Assembly (NCBI GenBank): GCA_026874595.1
Contig: JAPPUL010000095.1
Span: forward strand, 1,800,001 to 1,864,000
Source of the DNA: Sipunculus nudus
Lineage: Eukaryota; Annelida; Sipuncula; Golfingiida; Sipunculidae
Direction: 5' to 3'
Length of the DNA: 64,000 nt
How positions within the stretch are numbered: the stretch's first letter is position 1; each line of letters begins with the position of its first letter. Positions 47,504 to 57,159 of this stretch are shown here, one piece after another. A program made the position numbers and the translations under genes. The notes beneath the pieces are model-generated. The model had not been told where the DNA came from and did not search any database. It saw only the letters and a list, made by a program, of their open reading frames with translations.

Positions 47504-47756
47504 AGCCTATCTCCTTTAAACACATTTTGAATATCTATATTTTCAGTATTGGATATTTTGTGATATTTTAAAAGTAGATTGATTTTATAAAAGCAATAAA
47601 AAATATGAATATCTATAACAAAGACCTTAATACCCTTATGCTCTTTATTATTATCTGATACCCGGAAGAGTCAAAACACTACATCCCAAAATATTTGATA
47701 GAAGCAATCCCTATTATTATCTGATAGCCATCAGTAATTTCACTCATCACTTATTC

Positions 47757-48497
47757 CTAATGATTTAGTATTTTAGATAAAAATAGTTTAGAGCGTTCAC
47801 CGCGTTCAGTTTCAAAAAACTCTTTTTTACTACAATCTTCTTCGATTCTACCCTCATCCATAAAAATAACTCTATCAGCAACTCTCTTCGCAAATCCCAT
47901 TTCGTGAGTTACAACCATCATAGTCATACCATCATTTGCCAGTTCAACCATCACATCTAATACCTCATTAATCATCTCAGGATCAAGTGCAGATGTTGGC
48001 TCATCAAACAGCATAGCAATCGGATCTATAGCAAGTCCCCGAGCAATAGCAACACGCTGTTGTTGCCCCCCTGATAACTCACTAGGGTATTTCTTAGCAT
48101 GCTCTTTAAGACCAACTCTTTCTAATAGTTCTATAGAGCGTTTTTGGGCATTATTTGCATCACGTCCAAGCACTTTAGTTTGTGCAAGAGATATATTATC
48201 TGACACTCTTAAGTGGGGAAATAGCTCAAAATGTTGAAAAACCATACCAATATGAGATCGTAGTTTAGGTAAATTTGTTTTTTTATGATTAACTTGAATA
48301 CGCTCTTCTAACACTTCAACAAAGATTTCGCCTTGCTGAATTGGCTCAAGGCCATTAACACATTGAATTAGTGTGCTTTTACCCGAGCCAGAAGGCCCGC
48401 AAACAACAACAACTTCACCCTTATTAATTTCCAAATTGCAGTTATTTAGTACTTGAAAATCACCAAACCATTTGCTTACATTGTTAAATTTAATCAT
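47757..48497 (-). CDS. Polar amino-acid ABC transporter ATP-binding protein
   Basis: A 246-residue ATPase of the GlnQ/GltL type. Walker [19 protein letters not shown]-loop [15 protein letters not shown], signature [16 protein letters not shown], Walker [15 protein letters not shown] and H-loop [15 protein letters not shown] are all consensus. It overlaps the permease start upstream by 4 bp. It powers uptake by the two permeases in this minus-strand operon and is its last gene. The class takes glutamate, aspartate, glutamine or similar; the exact substrate is set by the binding protein. Confidence 0.9.
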   Translation of the reverse strand: MIKFNNVSKWFGDFQVLNNCNLEINKGEVVVVCGPSGSGKSTLIQCVNGLEPIQQGEIFVEVLEERIQVNHKKTNLPKLRSHIGMVFQHFELFPHLRVSDNISLAQTKVLGRDANNAQKRSIELLERVGLKEHAKKYPSELSGGQQQRVAIARGLAIDPIAMLFDEPTSALDPEMINEVLDVMVELANDGMTMMVVTHEMGFAKRVADRVIFMDEGRIEEDCSKKEFFETERGERSKLFLSKILNH

Positions 48498-49153
48498 GTT
48501 TTAATTTTCCTTTGTAGGTAGGCTATTGAAGAAGACGCTATTATACAGATGATAAAATAAACTACCGCAACTGTTGAGTAGAGTTCTACCAGCCTATTTT
48601 CGCTGTTAGCAACGATACTTGCATTAACTAAAAAGTCATGTAGCCCAACAACATACACCAAAGAAGTATCTTGAAACAAAACAACCGCCTGGGTTAATAA
48701 AATTGGCACCATATTCCGAAAAGCCTGTGGCAATACAATATAACGCATATTCTGCTGATATGTTAAACCAAGAGCCTCACCTGCACGAACCTGCCCAGTT
48801 TTTATACTTTGAATGCCTGCACGAATAATCTCGCAATAATAGGCTGACTCAAACATAATAAAAGCAATTAATACTGAACTAAAACTGCCTACAGACCTAC
48901 CAACGATATATGGCACCAGAAAATAGAACCAAAAAATTACTAGAATTAAAGGCATTGAACGAAAGAAATTTACATATGATCCTGCTATAAAAGATAAACT
49001 CTTAAAACCAGAAAGACGGCACAACGCAAGCAATGTTCCGAAAATAGTACCTCCAATAATTGCTATAAAGGTCAATATAAGCGTTAATCCCATACCCTCA
49101 GCAAGGAAGCCTGCTGATTCAATAATTATATTAAAATCAAAATCTGAAAACAT
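48494..49153 (-). CDS. Amino-acid ABC transporter permease, GltK-type
   Basis: A 219-residue HisM/GltK-type permease with five membrane segments ([20 protein letters not shown] early). The ATPase-contact loop is [20 protein letters not shown], with core Ala-Gly-Glu-Ala, Gly and QA near the end. It is followed 4 bp later by the ATPase and begins next to the preceding permease stop. With its partner it makes the heterodimeric pore. The length is normal, no break. Confidence 0.88.
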   Translation of the reverse strand: MFSDFDFNIIIESAGFLAEGMGLTLILTFIAIIGGTIFGTLLALCRLSGFKSLSFIAGSYVNFFRSMPLILVIFWFYFLVPYIVGRSVGSFSSVLIAFIMFESAYYCEIIRAGIQSIKTGQVRAGEALGLTYQQNMRYIVLPQAFRNMVPILLTQAVVLFQDTSLVYVVGLHDFLVNASIVANSENRLVELYSTVAVVYFIICIIASSSIAYLQRKIKT

Positions 49154-49876
49154 TTATTTAGTTCCAAGCGATACTAATCCAGGTATGGCAACACGGCTTT
49201 CTACTACTTTCATCACAGTCATTACAATAAATGTAATTGCTATATATAATACTGTGGCTGCGGTGAAGGCTTCAAAGCCCTGAAAGGTATATTCTTCTAT
49301 TTGTCTAGTTTGAGCTGTTAATTCTAAAACACCAATAGTTAATGCTAGTGATGAATTTTTAAAAATACCTAAAAATTCACTAGTCATTGGCGGGATAATT
49401 GTTCGATAACTAACAGGTAATAAAATATATCTGTATACTTGTAACTGTGTTAAGCCAATTGCTTTTGATGCTGCCTTTTGTCCGGCAGGAATAGCATTAA
49501 TTCCCGCACGAACTTGTTCGGCAACTCTAGATGATGTATAGGTCCCAAGACAAATAACTGCTGTAGTAACCTCTGGCAGGGGCATTTCTCTTTTAACCCA
49601 TATACCCCAGTCCGCAGGCAATAATTCAGGAACTACAAAATACCAAATAAACATCTGAACTAGTAAAGGTATATTCCGAAAAAGTGAAACATAGGCGGTC
49701 CCAAAAGAACGAGAAAAACGATTGTCTACTGTTCTTATGATGCCCACCAAAGAACCCAGTATGAAGGCAATGACCCAAGCTAATGCTGCAACTGTTATGG
49801 TCCAGCCAAGACCAGATAATAACCAGTCAAAATAAGGCTCCGTAAAAATAATACCCCAGTTCCAGTTATAGTTCAT
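49154..49876 (-). CDS. Amino-acid ABC transporter permease, GltJ-type
   Basis: A 240-residue permease of the GltJ/HisQ type with five or so membrane segments (WTITVAALAWVIAFILGSLV). The EAA-like loop is ASKAIGLTQLQVYRYILLPV. The N-terminus MNYNWNWGIIFTEPYFDWLL and the phrase VAEQVRAGINAIPAGQKAAS are characteristic of the glutamate/aspartate transporter permease. It is 41 bp from the binding-protein stop and directly abuts the second permease, so the operon order is binding protein, GltJ-type, GltK-type, ATPase. Confidence 0.88.
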   Translation of the reverse strand: MNYNWNWGIIFTEPYFDWLLSGLGWTITVAALAWVIAFILGSLVGIIRTVDNRFSRSFGTAYVSLFRNIPLLVQMFIWYFVVPELLPADWGIWVKREMPLPEVTTAVICLGTYTSSRVAEQVRAGINAIPAGQKAASKAIGLTQLQVYRYILLPVSYRTIIPPMTSEFLGIFKNSSLALTIGVLELTAQTRQIEEYTFQGFEAFTAATVLYIAITFIVMTVMKVVESRVAIPGLVSLGTK

Positions 49877-49917
49877 AGTTATAGATTAATAATTATTATC
49901 TAATTTTAATTTATAAA

Positions 49918-50811
49918 TTAATGTGAAAATGCCTGAACTTCAAATGCAGTTCGCAAAGTATCACTTAGTGGCATATTAATATTGTTTGGCCCTGGCTCAA
50001 ACCATTTTGCATAAATCCTATGCAGAGTGCCATCACGCATCATATCTGCTAATTTAGCATCCCCAAGTCTGCGAAATAAAGAGTCCCCTTGAGGAACCAT
50101 AATACCATAAGGGTCAAAACTAAGATAACGACCTACAACTTTATATCTCCCTTTCCTTTTAGCTTTCGCTATTAATGCATATAGCTTTGCAGAATCAGCT
50201 GCAAATGCATCTACTCGCCCAGATGTTAAAGATGCCCAGCCCTCTGCCATACCTTTAACCATCACAAATTTAATCTTTAATCTCTTTTCTCTTGCAATCT
50301 CTTTAACTGCTTTTTCATTGGTCGTGCCTAATGCAAGTGCTATAGCTTTCCCATTCATATCCTCTATTCTATTTATCCTAGAGCGTTTAGGTACTGCTAA
50401 TTTTGTTCCAGTAATAAAAGTAGTAGAAAGATAATCTACTTGTTTACGACGTGTTAAATTATGTGTTGTAGTGCCACACTCCATATCCAAAGTGCCATTA
50501 GCTATTAATGGAATACGAGTTTGAGCTGTTATTGGCACATATTTAATCTTAAGATTCGGTTTGCCTACTACTTTTTTAATCTCTTCGATAATCTCTGCGC
50601 AAATATCTAAAGTATAGCCTTCTGGCTTGCCTTGTCTGTTATAGTAGGAAAATGGAACTGAAGATCTACGGTGCCCTACATTAATAACACCTCTTTTAGC
50701 AATGCGTTTAAGAACAAAAGAATTTTCAATATTATCAGCTTTTGCAATTGTTATTAAAGACATAGACAAAGTGATAATTACTGTAACACTAGTTAATATT
50801 TTTAGTTTCAT
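49918..50811 (-). CDS. Amino-acid ABC transporter periplasmic binding protein, GltI-type
   Basis: A 297-residue type-3 binding protein. The signal peptide (KILTSVTVIITLSMSLITIA, cleavage after AKA) is clear. The mature part has the GltI landmarks RGVINVGHRRSSVPFSYYN, PEGYTLDICAEIIEEIK, MECGTTTHNLTRRKQVDYLS and FAADSAKLYAL. The Arg-rich ligand-pocket motif of acidic-amino-acid binders (Arg after TTTHN) is present, favouring glutamate or aspartate. It follows a RidA gene by 66 bp and precedes the permeases by 41 bp. Confidence 0.88.
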   Translation of the reverse strand: MKLKILTSVTVIITLSMSLITIAKADNIENSFVLKRIAKRGVINVGHRRSSVPFSYYNRQGKPEGYTLDICAEIIEEIKKVVGKPNLKIKYVPITAQTRIPLIANGTLDMECGTTTHNLTRRKQVDYLSTTFITGTKLAVPKRSRINRIEDMNGKAIALALGTTNEKAVKEIAREKRLKIKFVMVKGMAEGWASLTSGRVDAFAADSAKLYALIAKAKRKGRYKVVGRYLSFDPYGIMVPQGDSLFRRLGDAKLADMMRDGTLHRIYAKWFEPGPNNINMPLSDTLRTAFEVQAFSH

Positions 50812-50877
50812 AAAAAACTCCTTATTTTTTAAAATTACAATATCGTTTATCCCAGCAACGACCCTCAGTTTTGTAAA

Positions 50878-51354
50878 TTATATACTAATTTTAAAGGTTG
50901 CCTCTACTTCAACTGCTGCTCCCAAAGGCAATGATGAACACCCAACAGCTGCACGAGCATGGACTCCCAAGTCTCCAAAAACAGCTGTCATTAATTCAGA
51001 TGCACCATTTAGTATTTGAGGATGCTCTTTAAAATCTTTATGTGAACTCACAAAACCACCAATACGTACACAGCGTTCAACGCGTTCAAGGTCTCCGTTA
51101 CAAGCGGCATTAAGTTGAGATAAAATATTAATTGCACAAATGTATGCAGCCTTAATACCATCTTCAAGTGATACATTTTTTCCAAGCTGTCCTGAATACT
51201 TAAGCTCACCTGCCACCATCGGAAGCTGGCCTGATATAACTACCAACCCATCAACTATTTGATATGGTTGATAACTAGCAATACTTTGTGGTGGGAACCC
51301 AAGTATAATTCCTAGCTCTTCCAAACGCTGTTTAATATTATTTTTATTTGTCAT
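50878..51354 (-). CDS. RidA/YjgF-family protein
   Basis: A 158-residue trimeric enaminase-like protein of the RidA family. Landmarks are SYQPYQIVDGLVVISGQLP, GIKAAYICAINILSQLNAA and the C-terminal ARAAVGCSSLPLGAAVEVEA with the conserved Arg for substrate contact. RidA-type proteins hydrolyse reactive enamines made by pyridoxal-phosphate enzymes; subfamilies often sit beside amino-acid transport and catabolic genes. Being first in the transporter operon (66 bp before the binding protein) it may handle a product of the imported amino acid. No nearby PLP enzyme is seen. Confidence 0.85.
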   Translation of the reverse strand: MTNKNNIKQRLEELGIILGFPPQSIASYQPYQIVDGLVVISGQLPMVAGELKYSGQLGKNVSLEDGIKAAYICAINILSQLNAACNGDLERVERCVRIGGFVSSHKDFKEHPQILNGASELMTAVFGDLGVHARAAVGCSSLPLGAAVEVEATFKISI

Positions 51355-51540
51355 CCGCTATTATAAGGTATATTGCAAATTATCTATTCTCAACCAGCTT
51401 CTTTAAGCTACTCAATTTTAATTTTTGTTTCAAGTAATTCCATATTTTTTTCAGTTATTTCTCATAAATACACTCGCAAATAACTTTTTTTTAATCAAAA
51501 GACACAACTGTCTACGACAACTCAAATTAGATTGACAGCC

Positions 51541-51710
51541 TTATTTCATAAAATAATATTCAGCAATCTTTTCATCTAATCCTTGATAGTAATATCGTTT
51601 AGTAAATTTAATGATAATCTCATTATTCCCAACCTCAGAAGGTATTTTGTAATCTAAATATTTATGAGGATGAATGTGATTATAGAAAAACTAAGCTCTT
51701 GCAAAGCAAA
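51541..51710 (-). mobile_element. C-terminal remnant of an integrase-core transposase (IS3-like)
   Basis: Read on the minus strand, FYNHIHPHKYLDYKIPSEV followed by IIIKFTKRYYYQGLDEKIAE and a stop at 51541 matches the rve C-terminal end (YNxxRPHxxLxYxTPAE). One stop lies ahead of FYN. About 50 codons remain. It stands beside a piece of a HEPN gene. Confidence 0.65.
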
Positions 51711-51766
51711 ATTCAATACTGTTTTTGATGTTAAACTAGATTAACGAAACTTCTTTCGTTTGCTAA

Positions 51767-51838
51767 TCTATAGCCATGACATTAAAAAGTATGTTTATAG
51801 AAGGGTCATTAGACTGCCTGGCTCGTGTCATCCCAAGA
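51767..51838 (-). pseudogene. 72-bp fragment of a second HEPN-protein gene
   Basis: It matches 62050-62118 (inside the intact HEPN gene) at about 90% of positions in the same orientation. On the minus strand it reads ARQSNDPSINILFNVMAID, against ARQSNDASIKILFNFTAIE in the intact protein. The likeness begins and ends abruptly. The rest of the copy is gone. Confidence 0.8.
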
Positions 51839-52688
51839 AACGCGACACTTTCATTTTGGGCTTCTTTAATGATGTTGATGTGATCCATATAGCGTTTTCT
51901 GATTACCACACGAGCATACTAAGCGAGGAAAGTGACTCTAATAAACTTTATGATCTGAGGTCCGATCTGAATAGTTATCAGGTTTATTCTTCTTATCAGT
52001 TTGAATTATCAGTTCGAACTTTTGGTGGAACTCTATTTTAATGGTTAGAAACGGGAAACTCTAAACTCGGTTCTGGATGCCTGTGTTGCAGTATATAGCA
52101 GCGACTCGATGAAGACGGGCAGGTAGATTTCAAAGGAAAGCTAAAGCATAGAATATACGGTTTTCTTACTTCAATTTTGCCTATACATCAATGCTGAGTG
52201 GGCGAAGCTGTTGATATTCCTGAATTTCCTTATTCCGAAACTGCCCACACTTAAAGAAGAGGAGTGCTACAAAAGGAGGATCTGAAGCAATTTCTTTTTT
52301 AATTAAGTAATGACCACTCACCAGCTTTCAACATGATGCTACTAAGTCTATTTCCCTTTATTATAAACATTAATTGGGCTTTTGAGCATTTCACAACTAT
52401 CTCAACATAGACTTTTCTATTTCGTTTTAGTAAACCAAATACCTATGTTTTAGCAGCTGTTCCAAGTTCACACTACCTCTTACTCTTCTTGCTCCAAAAT
52501 AACTTTCATAGCATCCAAACTTACCACTGCGTTTTTTTAATTCTCAAGTAAATTATTAACACGTATAACCTTAATTTATGGAATATATTTTGTGAACGCT
52601 TGTAATATCGATTTTTTAGTTTATTAATAATACTTTAGAGTATAGCAAAATAGCCTAAGTAAACCCTTTTTTAATGCTTAAGAAATTT
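51839..52688. other. Stretch without a recognisable gene
   Basis: About 850 bp with many stops in all frames. I see short words that may be decayed coding DNA but no motif good enough to name. It separates the amino-acid transporter operon, with its IS and HEPN fragments, from the TRAP operon. Confidence 0.5.
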
Positions 52689-53990
52689 TTACATACTATT
52701 GGGAAGATATAAAACTATTATTGGAAAGACAGTTATAATAAATAAAAACAAAAGCATTATTAGGAAAAAAGGTATTGTTGCTTTTGCAATGTAAAATATA
52801 TTGTTCTCAGTTAAAGATTGTATTACGAATAGATTAAAACCTACCGGTGGGGTGATTTGAGCAATTTCTACGACCACTACTAAAAATATTCCAAACCAAA
52901 TTGGATCAATTCCAACTACTGCAATCATCGGCATAATAATTGAAGTTGTTAAAACCACTATAGAAATTCCATCTAGAAAAAGTCCTAACATAATAAAAAA
53001 TAATGTTAATGCAAATAATAATTGATATTTTGATAAATTTAATTCTCCTATCCATTCAGCCAAAGAGCTTGGTAGTCCTGTGAAACCCATGGCTACAGTA
53101 AGAAAAGAAGCTCCTGTAAGTATAAATGCTATCATGCATGATGTTTTGGTTGCTGCCATAAGCCCTTCTTTGAAAATACTCCAATTCAAGGACTTATTTC
53201 TCCAAGATAGCAAAAGAGAAAAAATTATCCCAAGCGAAGCCGCATCTGTAGGTGAGGCTATCCCTAAATAAATAGAACCTACTACTACAACGATTAGTAA
53301 AAACACAGGTATTAGCTTGCTGGATAGTTTAATTTTTTGGATAAAAGAATTTTTGTTATCCATATCTTCTTTAGGTATCTTATCCTTTTTCCTTAAAGAC
53401 CAAAATATGACATACCCTACAAAACAAAATGATAAGAGTATACCTGGAAATATTCCTGCAACAAATAATCTTGCAATTGATTGTTCAGTTGCTGCACCAT
53501 AAACAATTAAAACTATTGAAGGAGGGATTAATAAACCTAAAGTTGCTGATGATGCTAAGGTTCCAATCATTAATTCTTTAGGATATCCTCTTTTAGAAAG
53601 TTCATTTAAAGATACTTTGCCGATAGTTGCAGCAGTAGCGGCGGAGGAACCAGATACTGCTGCGAACAAACCACTGCCAAAAATATTTACATGTAATAAT
53701 TTCCCTGGAAGATATTTAATCCAAGGCGAGAGCCCTGTGAATATATCATCAGTTATGTTTGAACGAAAAAGAATTTCACCCATCCAAATAAAAAGAGGAA
53801 GTGCAGCAAGTGCCCAGGAATTACTATTTCCCCAAATGCTTGTTGCTAATATTTGACCAACCGATACATCTGTAAAGAAAACGATAGCAGCAATACCTAC
53901 ACCAATTAAAGAAAATGCAACCCATAAACCAATAGACAATAGTGCAAATAAAACTATTATCAGAATTAGAGATAGAAATATAACAGACAT
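52689..53990 (-). CDS. dctM: TRAP transporter large permease subunit
   Basis: A 433-residue membrane protein with about 12 segments, the sodium-coupled transport subunit of a tripartite (TRAP) importer. Family landmarks: SWALAALPLFIWMGEILF, GLFAAVSGSSAATAATIGKV, LGLLIPPSIVLIVYGAATEQ, TGLPSSLAEWIGEL and ITPPVGFNLFVIQSL. The length is usual. It starts 12 bp after the DctQ stop. With DctP and DctQ it forms a complete importer, divergent from the MarR-like regulator and the oxoprolinase gene. Confidence 0.9.
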   Translation of the reverse strand: MSVIFLSLILIIVLFALLSIGLWVAFSLIGVGIAAIVFFTDVSVGQILATSIWGNSNSWALAALPLFIWMGEILFRSNITDDIFTGLSPWIKYLPGKLLHVNIFGSGLFAAVSGSSAATAATIGKVSLNELSKRGYPKELMIGTLASSATLGLLIPPSIVLIVYGAATEQSIARLFVAGIFPGILLSFCFVGYVIFWSLRKKDKIPKEDMDNKNSFIQKIKLSSKLIPVFLLIVVVVGSIYLGIASPTDAASLGIIFSLLLSWRNKSLNWSIFKEGLMAATKTSCMIAFILTGASFLTVAMGFTGLPSSLAEWIGELNLSKYQLLFALTLFFIMLGLFLDGISIVVLTTSIIMPMIAVVGIDPIWFGIFLVVVVEIAQITPPVGFNLFVIQSLTENNIFYIAKATIPFFLIMLLFLFIITVFPIIVLYLPNSM

Positions 53991-54001
53991 ATTCGGTTAC
54001 G

Positions 54002-54547
54002 TTAATTTAATGATTTTATTCTATATAGAGCAATTGATAAATTATCTAGTAAAGCAATAGCTAATATTATTAGTCCAACTAATAATGGAGTTTGAGGTAT
54101 CCATAAAGGTATTGAAATTATTCCAGTTGTCTTATCTCCAAATTCAATTGTTTCAATTATTAATTCTATCATATAAAAAGATGCATAACAAGTTATAAGG
54201 GTAGCTATAAATAAAGATGCAATTTCAAAAAATTTCTGCTGGCTTTCAGTCAACCAATTTATTACTATACTCACTTTTATATGGCCATTATTCTTTAAGG
54301 TATAGGCCAAAGATAAAAAGGAAGCTGCTGCAAATAAAAACCCTGTAAAATCTGAATAAGAAGGTATATTTAAATCTAGAATTAAATCATCTAGAATTAG
54401 TAAAGATAGCTTATCAATAAACACAAATAACACTTGTAAAAATACTATGATTACAATCATGACTATGCATGTAGCAGCCAATACTCCGCTACTTAAATAT
54501 AAAAGATTAAGAACTTTTCTTATCATAAGATCTTTACAAGCATTCAA
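54002..54547 (-). CDS. dctQ: TRAP transporter small permease subunit
   Basis: A 181-residue membrane protein with four hydrophobic segments. DctQ proteins are conserved poorly; the call rests on four-segment topology (VLAATCIVMIVIIVFLQVLF first), the phrase SFLSLAYTLKNNGHIKVSIV (family YxxRxxxHVxVD region), and its place between DctP and DctM. It begins 17 bp after the DctP stop and ends 11 bp before DctM. It docks DctM and helps assembly of the transporter in the inner membrane. Confidence 0.82.
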   Translation of the reverse strand: MNACKDLMIRKVLNLLYLSSGVLAATCIVMIVIIVFLQVLFVFIDKLSLLILDDLILDLNIPSYSDFTGFLFAAASFLSLAYTLKNNGHIKVSIVINWLTESQQKFFEIASLFIATLITCYASFYMIELIIETIEFGDKTTGIISIPLWIPQTPLLVGLIILAIALLDNLSIALYRIKSLN

Positions 54548-54564
54548 ATTAGTTTAAAGCAAAC

Positions 54565-55539
54565 TTAACTGTTCAAGTACTTTTCTAACATTCTTTTACC
54601 ATCTTCACTAGCATTTTTTTTCCAATCTTCAATCATTTTTTGACCAATCGATTGTAATTGTAATTTTAATTTATCACTTGGCATAGCAACTTTAATGCCT
54701 TTGTTTTTTAATTGTCGGGTCTTTTGAGAAGTTTCCTTCTTACTCATTGTCCAACCTCTTTGTTCTGCTTTTTTAGCTGCTTGGATTATTTTCTGTTGCT
54801 CATTTGCACTTAATCTTTCGAAAGCTTTTCTATTGATTACAACTATATTTTTGGGAATCCACGCTTGGATATCAGTATAGTGTGATAAGTAATCCCATAC
54901 TTTTGAATTCACGCCAGTTGATGGAGAAGTAATCATAGCCTCCACTCTGCCAGTGCTAAAAGCCTGAGGTATATCTGGTACTTCGACCTGAGTAGCAACA
55001 GCCCCAACCAAACTTGCGAATTTTGCTAAACTAGAATTATAACTTCTAAATTTAAGTTTGGACAAATCCCTAATATCATTAATTTTTTTCTTTGTATACA
55101 AACCTTGGGGTGGCCAAGGTACTGCGTACAAAACTTTCATATTTTGTTTTGCAAGTAACTTCTCAACATAAAATTTTTGTATATCCCAAAGTTTTTTAGC
55201 TTCTTCGTAATTAGTAACTAAAAATGGTATTGAGTCAAGTCCAAAAATATTATTGTCATTATTTAGCAGTGAAAGGAAGAACTCACCAGATTGCACTTGA
55301 TTACTTCTAACAGCCCTTGCAATTTCAGGATGTTTAAAAAGTGAGGCAGCTGAATGTACTTTTATTTTAATTTTGTTGTTAGTAAGATTTTTGACATCAG
55401 TTACAAACTGATGAATATTTTTAGTATGAAATGTAACATCAGGATATGGAGTAGCCATATTCCAAGAGATTGCAAAACTTAGTTTACTAAAAACCAAACA
55501 AAATGAAATTACCAAGATCTTTATTAAATAACTTTTCAT
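54565..55539 (-). CDS. dctP: TRAP transporter periplasmic binding protein
   Basis: A 324-residue binding protein with a signal peptide (MKSYLIKILVISFCLVFSKL, cleavage after FA). The mature part reads ISWNMATPYPDVTFHTKNI, typical of DctP proteins. KFRSYNSSLAKFASLVGA supplies the conserved ligand Arg, and EVPDIPQAFSTGRVEAMITS the second family block. ATG at 55539 was chosen because GGAGG stands 9 nt ahead; ATG at 55545 is an in-frame alternative. Ligands of the family are carboxylates; with the 5-oxoprolinase near by, 5-oxoproline or a hydantoin-derived acid is a fair guess. Confidence 0.88.
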   Translation of the reverse strand: MKSYLIKILVISFCLVFSKLSFAISWNMATPYPDVTFHTKNIHQFVTDVKNLTNNKIKIKVHSAASLFKHPEIARAVRSNQVQSGEFFLSLLNNDNNIFGLDSIPFLVTNYEEAKKLWDIQKFYVEKLLAKQNMKVLYAVPWPPQGLYTKKKINDIRDLSKLKFRSYNSSLAKFASLVGAVATQVEVPDIPQAFSTGRVEAMITSPSTGVNSKVWDYLSHYTDIQAWIPKNIVVINRKAFERLSANEQQKIIQAAKKAEQRGWTMSKKETSQKTRQLKNKGIKVAMPSDKLKLQLQSIGQKMIEDWKKNASEDGKRMLEKYLNS

Positions 55540-55756
55540 GATCATAACCTCCAAATGAATTAATAAAATAAAAAAGTAAGTAAATAATTAAAGATTAACT
55601 ATATACTAAATCTACTCTTTAATTATGACAATTATAACAATTTTTGTTTAAAAAAAAGTTATTTTTTACAATTTATTAATAAATTAGCAAAAAATTAGCA
55701 AAATCTTGTTAAGATTATAATAATATTATTAATATAATATGCTCAAGGTTCTATCC

Positions 55757-55788
55757 TAGTTAAACATAGAACAATCTATGTTTAACTA
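55757..55788. promoter_or_regulatory. 32-bp inverted repeat with 14-bp perfect arms
   Basis: TAGTTAAACATAGA (55757-55770) and its exact complement TCTATGTTTAACTA (55775-55788) flank ACAA. It lies in the region between dctP and the MarR-like gene. It could be an operator for that regulator or the left end of the transposase remnant that starts right after it. Confidence 0.5.
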
Positions 55789-55794
55789 CTTAAT

Positions 55795-55975
55795 ATGGCT
55801 TGGGAAAAATAAGTATTATAAGCGTTCAAGAATTAGTGAAGCAAAATTTGGAGAAGGGGGGAGAAGGAGAAATAATCAGGTATTTTTCTTTAGATTTGAC
55901 AGCTATTCAAATAGCTCAATATAAATCTTTTCAGTATCAGCTTAGTCCTGTTTTAGCTGGTAAAAGCTTTTTTTA
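55795..55975 (+). mobile_element. N-terminal remnant of an IS1595/ISXO2-like transposase
   Basis: It reads GKNKYYKRSRISEAKF in one frame, then after a frameshift in a G-rich stretch IIRYFSLDLTAIQIAQ, the start of an IS1595-type transposase (SRISExKFxxxxRxFxLDLTAxxIA). Roughly 40 codons remain. No target duplication could be seen. Outside this and the inverted repeat, 55540-56278 shows no gene. Confidence 0.6.
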
Positions 55976-56278
55976 ATTACTAAAGTGCTATTTGAAAATG
56001 TAGCAGTATACTGCTACAAAATGTTCTATTAGTTTATTTAGCTTATATTGAACTTTTATTTTTAATCTACTCATTCTCTCAACTCATTCTCTCAAACATA
56101 GTAGCTAACGTTAGTATAAAATAATCTCTTGTTATTATTACTTTTCATAGCATTATTTTATTATAATTCTAGACTAGAGCTTTAATAATATAGGCTTTGG
56201 TATATTATTAAGTTATTATTCAAAATTGTCTGAATATTTTTTTAAATGTTATAATGAGTTTATTTACATCAATTTTTA

Positions 56279-56830
56279 ATGAAGAAAAATTACCCTACAA
56301 AACATAATAAAAAAGATATTGATAAGATTCCAATAGTTTCTTCCTCTCATTTAGCAGGAACAGATGATTGGGAAACAAGTGAATTAGAATACTCAATAAT
56401 AGTTGCTTATAATGCTTTTTCGAGGTGGGTATCATATGCTTTACGTGCAGCTGAACCTGAATTAAATTCTTTTAGTCCTATTACTATACTCATTTTACAT
56501 AACGTTAATCATAGAAAAAAGCCAAAGAAAATATCAGATATTGCTTTCACTTTAAACATTGAAGATATTCATATAGTCAATTATGCTATAAAAAAATTAC
56601 TTGCAAACAAGCTTATTACAAGCAAAAAAGAAGGTAAAGAAATTTTTTATAGTTCGACGGAAAAAGGTCAAAATATTTGTAAAAAGTATGCCAATATTAG
56701 AGAAAATTGTCTTTTAAGAACGATTGATTCGTTAGATTTGAATTATGAATATATTAGAGATGTTGCTGATATTCTAAGAACTATGTCAGGAATTTATGAT
56801 CAGGCATCTAGATCTGCATCTTCGCTATAA
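56279..56830 (+). CDS. MarR-like winged-helix regulator
   Basis: A 183-residue regulator. Flanking helices surround a winged helix: SPITILILHNVNHRKKPKKI, then ISDIAFTLNIEDIHIVNYAI as recognition region and LLANKLITSKKEGKEIFYSS as wing. The N-terminal phrase IPIVSSSHLAGTDDWETSEL is distinctive for a MarR subgroup found beside TRAP and hydantoinase genes. It is divergent from the TRAP operon and upstream of the oxoprolinase gene on the same strand, so it is probably the local regulator of both. The candidate operator is the 32-bp inverted repeat in the same gap. Confidence 0.75.
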   Translation: MKKNYPTKHNKKDIDKIPIVSSSHLAGTDDWETSELEYSIIVAYNAFSRWVSYALRAAEPELNSFSPITILILHNVNHRKKPKKISDIAFTLNIEDIHIVNYAIKKLLANKLITSKKEGKEIFYSSTEKGQNICKKYANIRENCLLRTIDSLDLNYEYIRDVADILRTMSGIYDQASRSASSL

Positions 56831-57159
56831 TTGATTTAATTCATAAATGCTTTGTAAATCGTGCTTATTTTTATATTATCTATCTTAAATAATGAATTAT
56901 TTGTAGTTAAAATTTTAGTATTTTCTATACAATTTAAAACCTCCCTAACTAAGGTTACTTCATTTTAAAATATTATCACTCTAATTATATTAGTTAGAAA
57001 AAATATCATATATGCATTTATTTTATTTATAAATTATATATATTTTATAAGCAAAGTGAATACATAATTAGAAACAAATAAGTTATTTAGAATTTTTAGT
57101 ATACTTATGCTCGATTAGCGTTTTTATATTTGATTTAGGTAAGGGAGTATAATTTAATA
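56831..57159. other. AT-rich intergenic region before the oxoprolinase gene
   Basis: It holds no gene. GGGAG at about 57144 may serve as a ribosome-binding site for the oxoprolinase start at 57160. I see no clear promoter or operator dyad in it. Confidence 0.5.

Noticed and set aside
51760-52041. Open frame of 93 codons on the plus strand
   Set aside because: Its beginning is the antisense of the HEPN-gene fragment, and the rest shows no motif.
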